A DNA stretch of 43,867 nucleotides from Reyranella sp. (GCF_004296935.1 NZ_SCVH01000162.1:1-43867), one strand, 5' to 3'. Shown: positions 18,452-27,336, counted from the stretch's first letter. Notes: generated by a model from the letters alone, not told the origin. Program-made: numbers and translations.

Positions 18452-19027
18452 TCAGTTGGCCGTTGAAGCGCACTTCTTCTTGAGCGCCTCGAACAGTCCC
18501 TCGGTGACCTCGCCGGTCTCGGCCTCGCCTGAAGCGAGCTGGAACTCGCGGATCGCCGTGCGCGTCTGCGGTCCCACCGTGCCGTTGGTGGTGCCGCGGT
18601 AGTAGCCGAGGTGGCGCAGCAGCACCTGGACGGCCTGGGCCTGGTCCGTCCTGTCGGCGGGCCAGCGGCCGAAGTCGACTTTGCACTCGGTCTTCGGCGG
18701 CTCGGGCTTCTTCTCGGCCGTGTCGGCCGGCGGCGGCCCAGGCTCCAGCTTGAGGGCAGACTCCTGCCTGGCCGGCGCCTCCGACTGGGGTTCCGACGGA
18801 CGCGGCGGCAGCTTCAGCGATCGGGCAGTGCGCGCGGTTTCGGCCGGGGCGGCCGGCGGGATCGCAAGCGACGTGCGGTCGCTCCCCGGCAGGCCCGAAA
18901 AGCCGGCCCGCCCACCCGTCCAGACGGCAAAGGCGGCCACGGCGAGCAACGCCAGGACAACCCCGTAAGCCACATAGGGCATCAGGGGCCTGCTCGTGCC
19001 TTCCGCCTTGCCGGAAGCCGTCGCCAT
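18452..19027 (-). CDS. Membrane-anchored peptidoglycan-binding-domain protein
   Basis: A 191-residue protein with one transmembrane helix near the N-terminus (YVAYGVVLALLAVAAFAVW). A proline- and acid-rich periplasmic linker (residues about 45-110) follows. The C-terminal PG_binding_1 domain reads VQVLLRHLGYYRGTTNGTVGPQTRTAIREFQLASGE, the usual three-helix cell-wall binding fold. A cysteine (ECKVDFGRWP) and another near the end could pair. It probably tethers the inner membrane to peptidoglycan. It lies 63 bases after the MmgE/PrpD gene and about 80 bases upstream of modA, all on the minus strand. Confidence 0.85.
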   Translation of the reverse strand: MATASGKAEGTSRPLMPYVAYGVVLALLAVAAFAVWTGGRAGFSGLPGSDRTSLAIPPAAPAETARTARSLKLPPRPSEPQSEAPARQESALKLEPGPPPADTAEKKPEPPKTECKVDFGRWPADRTDQAQAVQVLLRHLGYYRGTTNGTVGPQTRTAIREFQLASGEAETGEVTEGLFEALKKKCASTAN

Positions 19028-19090
19028 GAAACTGCTTTCCCTTTCCTCCGGAATTCCTCTTTTGGACGCTAGCGGGCGCCGCGGCCGCCT

Positions 19091-20503
19091 TCAACGGCCC
19101 GGACGAGCACCGGGACTGGGGCCGGGACTGGGACCAGGACTGGCCGCCAGCATGGCGAGGAGGCGGACGTCCGCCATCTCCTCCAGCCGGTCCACGGCCT
19201 CGACCAGCCGCGCCGCCGTCCCGGGCGCCAGCGGCTCGGCGCTGAAGGCAAGGCAGCGATCGAACTTTTCCAGATGCTGCTGCTGCGTGAGCGGGCGCGC
19301 CGGATGGGCGAGCATGGTCTCGCCACGCCAGCTGAGCGCGCGGCCGTCGTTCAGGCGAACAACCACGGTCTGCGGCGCCAGCGCGTTGGGATCGGTCGTG
19401 CCGTCGTCGCGGGTCTCGACGCGCGCCGCCAGAGCGTAGGTTTCCGGATCGGCCAGGGCCTCGCCGCGGAAATGCGCGAGGTCGAGCGCGCCATGCTGCA
19501 GGGTCTTGGCGATGGCGTAGGCCATGCAGAGGCGGGCATAGCTGGCGCCGGCGTCAGGCCTGGGCGGCCGGCCGACCAGGCGCACGATCAGGGGCGGCGC
19601 GATCACTTCGACGCGGGCGACATCGGCGGCGCCAAAGCCGTGTTCTGCGCGCAGCACCCGCACCCCTTCGATGCCGCCATGGGTGGCGCGCCCGGCGGGA
19701 AACGGCTTGTGGCTGAACTCGGCCATGCGCCACTGCCGGCCGAGGCTCGCGAGCACCGGCTCGAGGTCGTACGTGCCCTCGAACAGCGGCAGGTATCCGT
19801 AAGCGCCCTCGAACACCGCGCGCGCGGCGCTGAAGCCCAGGGTCGCCATCTCGCAGGACTGCAGCGCGGCGCGGGTGTTGAAGGCGATCTGCACCGGCAG
19901 GATCGGGCTGCCCTCGGTGTGCGCCTGCATCGTGCCGCTGGCCTGGGCGAGCTGCCAGGCGAAGGCTGCTTCCAGCGTCGACCGGTCGAGGCCGAGCAGG
20001 CGGCCTGCCGCCGCCACCGCGCCGAAGCCGCCGGCGGTGCCGGGGCGGAAGAAGCGAAAGCCCGAGCGCGAGGCGAGGCCGAGGCCGGCGGCGATGTCGA
20101 CGCCGACCGCCACTGCCGTGATCAGTTCGGCGCCGCTCGCGCCGCCCCTGAGCTCGGCCGCCGCAAGGGCTGCCGGCAGGACGGCGGCCATGGCATGCGC
20201 CACCGCGCCCTCGTGCAGGCAGTCGTATTCCTGGTTGTGCATCTGCCAGGCGTTGAGGAAGGCGGCGGCGTGGGCGGCGAGCCGCACCGAGCGGCCCCAC
20301 ACCGGAACTGCAACCTGGCCAGGCGCACCGCCCCAGCCGGCCGCCACCTTGAGCAGCCCCTCGCCGCCTTCGACCGAGGAACCGGCGATGCCGACGCCCA
20401 TGCTGTCGAGCACGAAGACCTTTGCCCGCGCAACCGCCGCCTCCGGCAGGTCGGCGAAGCGCGTGCCCAGGGCATGGGCGGCGAAGCGGGCGGCGGCGGT
20501 CAT
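19091..20503 (-). CDS. MmgE/PrpD family protein
   Basis: A 470-residue member of the MmgE/PrpD family, which includes 2-methylcitrate dehydratase, cis-aconitate decarboxylase and similar enzymes. Recognisable are LPEAAVARAKVFVLDSMGVGIAGS, the conserved NQEYDCLHEGAVAHAMAAVLPAALA segment, the GFGAVAAAGRLLGLD region, and FSHKPFPAGRATHGGIEGV, where family members carry catalytic residues. The last 17 residues are a Ser-Pro-Gly-Pro repeat encoded by DNA micro-repeats. The substrate is unknown; no propionate genes lie beside it. Confidence 0.88.
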   Translation of the reverse strand: MTAAARFAAHALGTRFADLPEAAVARAKVFVLDSMGVGIAGSSVEGGEGLLKVAAGWGGAPGQVAVPVWGRSVRLAAHAAAFLNAWQMHNQEYDCLHEGAVAHAMAAVLPAALAAAELRGGASGAELITAVAVGVDIAAGLGLASRSGFRFFRPGTAGGFGAVAAAGRLLGLDRSTLEAAFAWQLAQASGTMQAHTEGSPILPVQIAFNTRAALQSCEMATLGFSAARAVFEGAYGYLPLFEGTYDLEPVLASLGRQWRMAEFSHKPFPAGRATHGGIEGVRVLRAEHGFGAADVARVEVIAPPLIVRLVGRPPRPDAGASYARLCMAYAIAKTLQHGALDLAHFRGEALADPETYALAARVETRDDGTTDPNALAPQTVVVRLNDGRALSWRGETMLAHPARPLTQQQHLEKFDRCLAFSAEPLAPGTAARLVEAVDRLEEMADVRLLAMLAASPGPSPGPSPGARPGR

Positions 20504-20563
20504 CGGCTACGTTCCTTCCGGCCCCGGGGCCAAAGCCTTGAAATCACGGGAAAATAAAAACCC

Positions 20564-21031
20564 ATGCGAGATGAAAATAAATCTTCTGCCGAGCGGAACC
20601 TCCGGGCCCGCCGTCGCTTATGTCCTATGCCAGGGGAACGGCAGAAAAGCAGAAAAAGAGTGGTGATACCCGTGATCCTGATTGTCGAAGACGAAATGAT
20701 CGTCCGTCTGGTGGCCGAAATGACCATCCGCGGTCAGGGCTACAAGACGCTGTCGGCCGGCGACGTCGACGAGGCGCTCGAGTTCCTGCGCTCGCCCCAG
20801 CACATCAGTGCGCTCTTCACCGATATCTATCTCAAGACGGCGCCGCTCGGCGGCTGCACCCTCGCCCACCAGGCCATCGCGCTTCGGCCCGACCTCAGGG
20901 TGCTCTACACCACGGGCAATGCTGCGACCGACCAGATGAAGTCCATGTTCGTCGACAGCGCCCACTTCCTGCCCAAGCCCTACTCCGACGACCAGCTTCG
21001 GAATTCGATTCAGGGGTTGCTCGCCGCGTGA
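20564..21031 (+). CDS. Single-domain response regulator
   Basis: At most 155 residues. The receiver domain starts at VILIVEDEMIVRLVAE. The acidic pair (EDE), the phospho-acceptor Asp in ALFTDIYL, the Thr/Thr-Gly in LYTTGNA and the Lys in HFLPKPYS are all present. There is no output domain, so it acts as a phosphate relay or through protein contacts. The start is uncertain: 20564 gives an unusual basic tail of about 35 residues; ATG at 20627 or GTG at 20660 would leave a bare receiver. The histidine kinase gene follows after 37 bases, so they are partners in one operon. Confidence 0.9.
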   Translation: MRDENKSSAERNLRARRRLCPMPGERQKSRKRVVIPVILIVEDEMIVRLVAEMTIRGQGYKTLSAGDVDEALEFLRSPQHISALFTDIYLKTAPLGGCTLAHQAIALRPDLRVLYTTGNAATDQMKSMFVDSAHFLPKPYSDDQLRNSIQGLLAA

Positions 21032-21068
21032 TGTCGACGTCGCACCATTCAAGGGGGAAACAAAGGCG

Positions 21069-22502
21069 ATGCCGGATCCAGTCAACGAGTCAGAAGACAA
21101 GCCGGTGTCCGAGATCGCCGCCAGCGACATCGTCGAGACGATCCCCAGCGCGCTGATCATCCTCGACCGGCATCTCAACATCACATCGGCCAATCGCGCC
21201 TTCTACCAGACCTTCCGCACCAGCCCCCGCGAGACCGAGGGCAGCCAGATCTACGAGCTGGGCAACCGGCAATGGGACATACCGGCGCTGCGCACGCTGC
21301 TGGAGAGCGTGATCCCCCATCGCGCCTCGGTCGAAGGCTTCGAGGTCGAGCACGATTTCCCAACGATCGGCCGGCGCACCATGCTGGTCAATGCGCGCAA
21401 GATCTTCAGTCCCGGCGCCCATGACGGCTCCATCCTGCTCGCCATCGAGGATGTCAGCGAGGAGCGCGCTGCCCGGGCCGAGAGCAAGAACATCTGGCGG
21501 CTGACCCAGAGCATCGTCGACACGATCCGCGACCCGCTGGTCGTACTCGAAAACGACATGACGATCGTGACGGCCAGCAAGGCGTTCTTGACGATGTTCG
21601 GCATCACCGAGGCCGAGACGCGCGGCCGGCGCGTGGCCGACCTCGGCCAGCACCAATGGGACGTTCCGGCGCTTCGCCATCTGATGGAGAAGGTGCTGCC
21701 GGAGAACAAGCCGATCGAGAGTTTCGAAATCGAGGACGACTTCCCCGGTCTCGGGCGCCGCGTCTTCAACCTCAACGCCCGCAAGATCTCCCAGCCCGGC
21801 AACCATGCCAACCGCATGCTGCTGGTCTTCGAGGACATCACCGACCGCAAGCAGCGCGAGCGCGACGCGCTCAGCCTCGCCAACGAGATCTCGCACCGGA
21901 TCAAGAACAACCTGCAGATCGTGGTCGGCCTGATCGCCTACGAGGTCAACTTCACCGCAGCGCCCTGCGTCCAGGGCTACCGGGCCATGCAGGCCCGCAT
22001 CGGCGCCATCGCCCAGCTCTACGACCTGATCTCGCACTCGAGCCACGGCCGGGCCATCGACGTGGGTGACTATCTGCGGGAAATCGCCAGGACCATGTCG
22101 GCCAGCCTGCTGGGCGACAGCTCGGGCATCGTCATCGAGGTCAAGGCCGAGGCTCTGGACATCGACTCCGACCGCGCCGTGCCGTTCGGCCTCCTGGTCA
22201 ACGAACTGGCGACCAATGCCATCAAGCACGCCTTTCCCGGCGGGACCGGAAAGGTCGTGTTGAGCGTCGAGCGCGTGGGCGACCAGATCGAGCTCGTCGT
22301 CGCCGACGACGGCGTCGGCATGCCGGACAAGGATGCGGCCGAGGGTCATGAGACACGCGGCTCCGACTACGTGGCGATCTTCGTGCGCCAGCTCGGTGGC
22401 ACGGTCGTCCTGGCGCCGGCGGCAAAAGCCGGAACGACCATCCGGATTCGCCTTCCCTTCCTGCTGGTGCCGCCGGAACACGCCGCACCGCTGGCGGCCT
22501 GA
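21069..22502 (+). CDS. PAS-PAS sensor histidine kinase of the HisKA_2/HWE type
   Basis: 477 residues and no membrane segment, so a soluble sensor. Two PAS domains (about 15-140 and 145-265) are internal duplicates, sharing QWD(I/V)PALR, FP-(T/G)-(I/L)-GRR and (V/L)NARKI. The phospho-acceptor His lies in NEISHRIKNNLQIV, typical of HisKA_2. The ATPase domain has LLVNELATNAIKHAF (N box) and DDGVGMP (G1 box); the later glycine-rich region reads RGSDYVAIFVRQLGG and has lost the usual GLGL. It should phosphorylate the receiver protein encoded just upstream. The signal is unknown. Confidence 0.9.
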   Translation: MPDPVNESEDKPVSEIAASDIVETIPSALIILDRHLNITSANRAFYQTFRTSPRETEGSQIYELGNRQWDIPALRTLLESVIPHRASVEGFEVEHDFPTIGRRTMLVNARKIFSPGAHDGSILLAIEDVSEERAARAESKNIWRLTQSIVDTIRDPLVVLENDMTIVTASKAFLTMFGITEAETRGRRVADLGQHQWDVPALRHLMEKVLPENKPIESFEIEDDFPGLGRRVFNLNARKISQPGNHANRMLLVFEDITDRKQRERDALSLANEISHRIKNNLQIVVGLIAYEVNFTAAPCVQGYRAMQARIGAIAQLYDLISHSSHGRAIDVGDYLREIARTMSASLLGDSSGIVIEVKAEALDIDSDRAVPFGLLVNELATNAIKHAFPGGTGKVVLSVERVGDQIELVVADDGVGMPDKDAAEGHETRGSDYVAIFVRQLGGTVVLAPAAKAGTTIRIRLPFLLVPPEHAAPLAA

Positions 22503-22597
22503 CGCCGCCGGGTTTGCCTGCGCCGATTAGCGCACATGAACTGCAATAAATAACATTGCGCTTATAGTGCAGTAATAATAAGCCTGTTCCGTGGGAA

Positions 22598-22610
22598 GGG
22601 AACCGTTCCC
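22598..22610. promoter_or_regulatory. Short palindrome GGGAAC-C-GTTCCC upstream of the broken secreted-protein gene
   Basis: Six-base arms are perfectly complementary around one base. It lies in an A+T-rich gap 74 bases upstream of the GTG at 22684, a position suited to an operator. No regulator is assigned, and short palindromes occur by chance. Confidence 0.3.
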
Positions 22611-22683
22611 GCCGGAGCCGCGTGGGGCGCGTCCGGCGCGGCGGATCCATCGTTTCGTTTGCTCAAACTCGATGGAGGGTATC

Positions 22684-22983
22684 GTGAAGAAGTCGTTTGT
22701 CTTTTTAGGTGTCGTTGCCCTGCTGACCGGCTCCGCCGTGGCCCAGTAACAGCCGCAGGCGGCGATCCCGCTCAAGGCCTGCATATCGCAGTACGCCGAC
22801 GCGCCCGGCCGCACGCCGGCCGGCCTGATCGCCACCGGCTACGACATCAAGGCCGCGGTGCCGGGCGGGCTGTGGCTGCAGAAGGACCGCGACGTCTTCT
22901 ACTGCAACTCCGCCGGCCGTCTCGAGGAGAAGCAGTCGCTGTGCTGGCAGTTGCGCGAGCCGGCGGCTGGCGGACTCTGCTGA
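22684..22983 (+). pseudogene. Small secreted protein gene interrupted by a stop at the signal-peptide end
   Basis: A GTG start with GGAGGG upstream opens a signal peptide (VKKSFVFLGVVALLTGSAVAQ). The next codon is TAA (22747-22749), and the same frame then runs on for 77 more codons (QPQAAIPLKACISQYADAPG and onward) to TGA at 22981. The downstream part looks like real protein, with three or four cysteines (KACIS, FYCNS, SLCWQ, GLC) suited to disulfides. A single C-to-T change (CAA to TAA) in a glutamine run explains the break. It may be a young pseudogene, a read-through case or a sequencing error. Confidence 0.6.
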
Positions 22984-22994
22984 CGCTCGCCTTG

Positions 22995-23028
22995 CCGACG
23001 GGCTTCTGCTGACTTGGGGGCCCGTCGG
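22995..23028 (+). terminator. Possible hairpin terminator after the broken gene
   Basis: Nine-base arms (CCGACGGGC at 22995-23003 and its complement at 23020-23028) flank a 16-base loop, 11 bases after the TGA of the interrupted gene and before the cupin gene. No U-run follows, so intrinsic termination is uncertain. Confidence 0.35.
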
Positions 23029-23061
23029 GGGCATGCTGTCCGGTGAAAAACGGAGGAAGCC

Positions 23062-23466
23062 ATGCCCGACAGCCACGCACCTGCCGCCGCCACGAGCATC
23101 GTCAATCATCTCGGCCCCGACTCGTTCGAAAAGGACGGGCTGCGGCCGTTCTTCGAATACCGGCCGCTCGGCCTGAAGGAGCTGACCGGCGGCAAGGTCG
23201 GCGCACACGTGATCCGCGCCAAGCCCGGCAAGCACGCTGATGCGCCGCGCCACACCCACACGCTCTCCTTCCAGTTCGTCTATGTGCTGAAGGGCTGGGC
23301 AATCTTCGAGTATGAGGGCCACGGCCAGCACAGACTGGTGGCGGGCTCGACCGTCTACCAGCCGCCTGGAATCAAGCACAAGGAGATCGACCACTCCGAG
23401 GATTTCGAGGTGCTCGAGATCACCATGCCGGCCGACTTCGAGACCAGGGAAGTTGACGCTGATTAG
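23062..23466 (+). CDS. Cupin-domain protein
   Basis: A 134-residue single-domain cupin. Metal-binding residues are visible in the first motif (HADAPRHTHTLSFQFVYVLKGWAIFEYEG) and the second (GSTVYQPPGIKHKEIDHSEDFEVLEITMP). GGAGGAAG precedes the ATG. Small cupins of this kind include dioxygenases, isomerases and pure ligand-binding proteins; the substrate is not evident. Its stop abuts that of the convergent secreted-protein gene with no base between. Confidence 0.85.
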   Translation: MPDSHAPAAATSIVNHLGPDSFEKDGLRPFFEYRPLGLKELTGGKVGAHVIRAKPGKHADAPRHTHTLSFQFVYVLKGWAIFEYEGHGQHRLVAGSTVYQPPGIKHKEIDHSEDFEVLEITMPADFETREVDAD

Positions 23467-23889
23467 TCAGCGGTGCGTGACCTGGATGAACTGGTTGTTG
23501 GTGTTGGGCCGGTAGCTGATGTCGTAGTGGGCGGCCTTCGGCGTCGCCGCACATGACGCCGCCGTCGCCTGCATGCGCGGCAGGTTGAAGGTCGTCCAGG
23601 CATTGCCCTTGGTCATGTCGACGTCGAGCTGGAAGCCGAGTGCCGGTGAACTCTTGGCGGCGTCGGCGTACTTCCAGCAGATCCAGTTCTGATAGCCCGG
23701 CTGCAGCTTGAAGTTCTGCCACTGCTGCTCACCCCATTTGTAGCGATAGCTGATGGTGGCCTTGGTGTTGTTGTGAATGCAGGCGCAGCCGTGCGTGGTG
23801 TTCTGGGCCTGGGCGCCGGCGGTGCCGAGACCAAGGACAAGAACAAGAGCCGCCAGCGCGGCCGTGAGGAAAGCTCTCAACCCCGACAT
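23467..23889 (-). CDS. Secreted cysteine-containing protein of unknown function
   Basis: A 140-residue protein with a signal peptide (LRAFLTAALAALVLVLGLGTAGAQAQ); start at 23889 after GGGGGA. The mature part has HGCACIHNNTKATISYRYKWGEQQW, a single Cys in NWICWKYAD and another in AASCAATP, four cysteines in all that could form two disulfides, and many aromatic residues. The pattern suggests a small beta-rich extracellular domain. I recognise no named family. Confidence 0.75.
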   Translation of the reverse strand: MSGLRAFLTAALAALVLVLGLGTAGAQAQNTTHGCACIHNNTKATISYRYKWGEQQWQNFKLQPGYQNWICWKYADAAKSSPALGFQLDVDMTKGNAWTTFNLPRMQATAASCAATPKAAHYDISYRPNTNNQFIQVTHR

Positions 23890-24096
23890 CAAAGTCCCCC
23901 GACTTTCTTCATTAACGCTGCGGTAAAATCTGATCGAAAAAATAGAGCAATTCCAGCGCATCGTTCGCGACCTCAAGAAATCGTGAGTTTGCGTCCTGGA
24001 TGCAATTATTTAGACTCCGGACGCCGCGCGGTCGCCAGCGGAGCCGATCCCTTATTTCTTGGGGAGGGCCGGTTCCGCGGGCGGCCGCCGGCACTG

Positions 24097-25605
24097 CTAG
24101 GCCGGCGGTACCTTGCAGGTGAAGTTGAGCTCCCGCGGCGGTGTCGCGAAAGCGGGATGGCTGGCCGGCATACCCGCTCCCGGATCGGCCTTGGGCCACG
24201 CCCCGCTCGCCAGCTTCTTCTCGACCAGCGGCAACAGTTCCTGGAACATCACCCAGCCCTGCAGGCGCACGCCGGTCTGGGTGTTGTGGATGGCATCGAC
24301 GAACAGGTCGGGATCCCTGGGCATCAGGCGGGCCACGTCGAAGAACGCCAGGTGATGTGTCGTGGCATATTTCTGGAAGACGCGGTTCTCGAAGGCCGCC
24401 ATCCGTTCGAGGTCGCGGTAGCGGAACGGCGCGTAGCCCTGGTTGAGATACTCCAGGATCGGTCGGTGCCGGATCGGGTTCAGCACCATGCCGTCCTTCA
24501 CCAGCCAGACGAACGACGCCAGCGCCAGCTCAGCCCCCGTCGCCTCGGTGGCGGCGCGGATGCGGTCGAGATCGCCCAGGATGGTGGAAAGATTGATCGG
24601 CAGATCGGGGCGGCCGATGTCGGGATCGCGCTCGTCGATCCCGGCCGGCCATACGAAATCGTAGGCAGGCTTGGGCCATTCGCCGCCATCGCCCGGCACG
24701 CCCGCCGGTGCCTCGGTCGCGGCGAGCAGGGTCCTGAGCCGCCGCGCCAGGGTGAAGTGCTTGGCGGCCCCGTCCAGCCAGCGCGTGCGCGGGCTTGGCA
24801 TCGGCGCCGTCGCGGGACGGGCGCAGGCGTCGGGCCGCGGCACCGCGGGTGCCACGGTGCGGAGATCGAACTGGTTGGCGCCCTCGTAGTAGACGACGAG
24901 GTCGGGCCTGAGCGGCGCCACCTCCTGGCGGACGATGGTTTCGATATCGGCCGACCCGATGCTCTCGCGGCCGGCGTTCAGCACCTCGAAGCTGAGGTCG
25001 AGCCGCTTCGAGGCGGCCCACAGGTTGAGCCAATGGCCGACGTACTCGGGATATGAAGAAGGGATGTGGTGCGCGCCGATCGTCGTCGAGGCGCCGACGA
25101 AGGCGATGCGCACCGTCTTCGGCGTGCGCACGAACGGCACCGGCGGCCCGCGGAAACCGTAGGCGTTGGTGACGAGTCCATTGGGCAGCGTCGCGTTGGG
25201 CATGAAGCGGTACCGCGGATGCGGACGTCCATCGGGCGGGTCGTAGACGAACAGGTGCCCCGGCGCCATGCGCAGGTAGCAGTGGCTGCAGGGCTCGCCG
25301 ACGAAGGCCGAGTTCCACGCCTTGAACATGTCGGCACGGCGCGTGCCCTCGGTGAAGCCGCTGTCCTCGACCCGCCGCACGAGATCGTACCACTCGGGCG
25401 GCGCCTTGCCGCGGTTGGGCAGCGGCGGCGGATCATCGAAGTACCAGGCGCGCTGGACGCCGGCGGCCCGCGGGATCTCGTCGAGGCGTTGCGCCACGTC
25501 GGCGGCGTCGCTCATCTCCATCCAGCGGGCGATGCCTTCGGCTGCGACGGTGCAAAGCGCGATCGACACCAGCACCAGCAGAGCGTTCTTGAGTAAATTG
25601 CGCAA
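24097..25605 (-). CDS. Membrane-anchored SGNH/GDSL-type hydrolase
   Basis: A 502-residue protein. An uncleaved N-terminal helix (ALLVLVSIALCTVAAEGIARW) should hold it in the membrane with the rest in the periplasm. SGNH blocks are visible: IAFVGASTTIGAHH (nucleophile Ser), VLNAGRESIGSAD (block II Gly), VVYYEGANQFD (block III Asn) and DAIHNTQTG (Asp-x-x-His). A CSHCYL pair precedes block I. Enzymes of this kind remove acyl groups from glycans or lipids. It is divergent from the LLM oxidoreductase gene. Confidence 0.82.
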   Translation of the reverse strand: MRNLLKNALLVLVSIALCTVAAEGIARWMEMSDAADVAQRLDEIPRAAGVQRAWYFDDPPPLPNRGKAPPEWYDLVRRVEDSGFTEGTRRADMFKAWNSAFVGEPCSHCYLRMAPGHLFVYDPPDGRPHPRYRFMPNATLPNGLVTNAYGFRGPPVPFVRTPKTVRIAFVGASTTIGAHHIPSSYPEYVGHWLNLWAASKRLDLSFEVLNAGRESIGSADIETIVRQEVAPLRPDLVVYYEGANQFDLRTVAPAVPRPDACARPATAPMPSPRTRWLDGAAKHFTLARRLRTLLAATEAPAGVPGDGGEWPKPAYDFVWPAGIDERDPDIGRPDLPINLSTILGDLDRIRAATEATGAELALASFVWLVKDGMVLNPIRHRPILEYLNQGYAPFRYRDLERMAAFENRVFQKYATTHHLAFFDVARLMPRDPDLFVDAIHNTQTGVRLQGWVMFQELLPLVEKKLASGAWPKADPGAGMPASHPAFATPPRELNFTCKVPPA

Positions 25606-25691
25606 AGATGTTCGCCGGAATGAGTTCGTCTGGTTAGGGTGTTAGTACGTTCGGCCGCCGGGGAGAAGAGGCGGCGCTGCAGGGAGAATTC

Positions 25692-26756
25692 ATGAAGTTC
25701 GGCTGGCTTACGCTTGCAATGTCGCCGTCGCCCGACGAGGACGGCGCCCGCATCGACCAGATCCTCGAGCAGGCCTGCCTTGCCGAGGCGCTCGGCTTCG
25801 CCGACGTCTGGCTGACCGAGCATTATTTCACCGGCGAGAGCGTCTACAACGACTCGCTGATGTTCGCCGCGGCGCTGGCCGTAAAGACCGAGCGCATCCG
25901 CATCGGCTTTGCGGTCGTGCAGACGCCGTTCCACCATCCGGTGCGGCTGGCCGTCCAGCTGGCGCTGCTCGACAATCTCAGCAAGGGCCGCATCGACGTC
26001 GGCATCGGCAAGGGCACCGTCTACAACGAGTACGAGTTCGTGGGCCACGGCCTGCGCAGCACCGACAGCCGCGAGCGCATGGAGGAGGCGGTGGAAATCC
26101 TCGAGCGCGCCTGGCGCGAGGCGCCGCTCACCTTCGAGGGCAAGTTCCACAAGCTGCACATCCCGGCGCTCCGGCCCAAGCCGGTGCAGCAACCGGGCCC
26201 GCCGCTGTGGCGCAGCGTGATCTCGCCCGGCTCCTTCGCCGAGTGCGGGCGTCTTGGCGTGCCGATCCTGACGGCGCGCCTGCCCGTGGCAAAAATCAAG
26301 GAGCGCTGGGCGACCTATGCCGCCGGCATCGATGCCGGCGGCCACGATGCGGCGACCAAGGCGCGGCTGCTGGCCAAGAGCGCGCTGTGGCGCAACGTCT
26401 ACGTGGCAGAATCCGATGCCCGGGCCGAGGACGAGCTGGCGGCGCTGCTGGTCGAGACGCGCGCCCACATGATGCATGTGCGTGAGGCCTACAATCCCGC
26501 CGACTTCACGCCCGACCCGGCGACGCTCAATGCCTGGACCGACCCCGCCGTGCCCGATTCGGAAGCCATCCCGTTCGTGCTGTCGACCGGCTCGCTTTAC
26601 GGCACGCCCGCCCGGGTGCGCGAGCAGGTGGCCGAGTTGCGCGACGTCGGCGTGCAGCACCTGCTCTGCCAGACCGGCTTCGGCGCCATGAGCCACGAAC
26701 AGAACGTCGCCTCGATGCGCCGCTTCGGCGAACAGGTGATGCCGGCGTTCGGGTAG
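25692..26756 (+). CDS. LLM class flavin-dependent oxidoreductase (luciferase-like)
   Basis: A 354-residue luciferase-like monooxygenase. Family signs are MKFGWLTLAMSPSPDEDG, EALGFADVWLTEHYFTGESVYND, RIRIGFAVVQTPFHHPVRLAVQLALLDNLSKGRIDVGIGKG and the C-terminal GTPARVREQVAELRDVGVQHLL. A good AGGGAGAATTC precedes the ATG. It belongs to the group with alkane/long-chain monooxygenases and needs reduced FMN, supplied by a partner reductase that is not encoded nearby. It ends 15 bases before the stop of the convergent DUF3617 gene. Confidence 0.9.
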   Translation: MKFGWLTLAMSPSPDEDGARIDQILEQACLAEALGFADVWLTEHYFTGESVYNDSLMFAAALAVKTERIRIGFAVVQTPFHHPVRLAVQLALLDNLSKGRIDVGIGKGTVYNEYEFVGHGLRSTDSRERMEEAVEILERAWREAPLTFEGKFHKLHIPALRPKPVQQPGPPLWRSVISPGSFAECGRLGVPILTARLPVAKIKERWATYAAGIDAGGHDAATKARLLAKSALWRNVYVAESDARAEDELAALLVETRAHMMHVREAYNPADFTPDPATLNAWTDPAVPDSEAIPFVLSTGSLYGTPARVREQVAELRDVGVQHLLCQTGFGAMSHEQNVASMRRFGEQVMPAFG

Positions 26757-26771
26757 TTCTTCGCGCGTGTT

Positions 26772-27212
26772 CTAGCAATCGCCGACGCGCTTGCCGCTCA
26801 GCGTGCTGCTGCCCTTGAGCGTCGTGCCGGACTTGTCCCTGGCGATCACCTGGCCCAGGCCCTGGTAGCTGGTCGGGCTGAAGGTGATCTCGGCCTTGGC
26901 GTCGACGCCGGCCACTTCGTTGTTCGGCGGGCACGACAGGCTGGACTGCAGGACGCCGGGCTGCTTCAGCCCGCCTTCATACTTGCAGCCATGCTGGGCC
27001 ATCTCCTCGGGCGAGGGAAACAGCAGGCGCTCGAGCTGCGCCTCGTTTGCCTTCAGGCATACCTTGCGCGACGTGGCCGGCATCGGCTGCACGCCTTCCA
27101 TCGTGGTCTTGTCATTGGTCTCCCACAGGCCGGCCTGGATCGCCGTCTGGGCGCCGGCAGCTCCGGCCGTCAGCGACACCGCGGCCATCGCCAGAACTGC
27201 GAACAATTTCAT
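26772..27212 (-). CDS. DUF3617 family secreted protein
   Basis: A 146-residue protein with a signal peptide (MKLFAVLAMAAVSLTAGAAGA). The mature part starts QTAIQAGLWETNDKTTM; DUF3617 members nearly always have a GxWE motif here. Cysteines in KVCLKAN, HGCKYEG, LSCPPNN and the C-terminal GDC fit two disulfides. Function unknown; family members are periplasmic. An alternative ATG eight codons upstream (MIEERKVM) is possible. Confidence 0.82.
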   Translation of the reverse strand: MKLFAVLAMAAVSLTAGAAGAQTAIQAGLWETNDKTTMEGVQPMPATSRKVCLKANEAQLERLLFPSPEEMAQHGCKYEGGLKQPGVLQSSLSCPPNNEVAGVDAKAEITFSPTSYQGLGQVIARDKSGTTLKGSSTLSGKRVGDC

Positions 27213-27336
27213 CACTTTCCGCTCCTCGATCATTGCCAGCCGGCAACATAGCGCGGGGATCGCCGTCGTTTCGCTAGAAAGATCGGCGCTATCGCGACAT
27301 CTTGCCAAAGCCGCCGACCCGTTGGAGGCTTGCGCC

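Noticed and set aside
19100-19145. Short direct repeats considered as a CRISPR or regulatory iteron array
   Set aside because: They are inside the coding region, very short and adjacent without spacers.
20590-20625. Possible general-stress sigma factor (EcfG-type) promoter GGAAC with CGCTT before the response regulator
   Set aside because: The spacing is 15 and the -10 part does not match CGTT; no better match was found.
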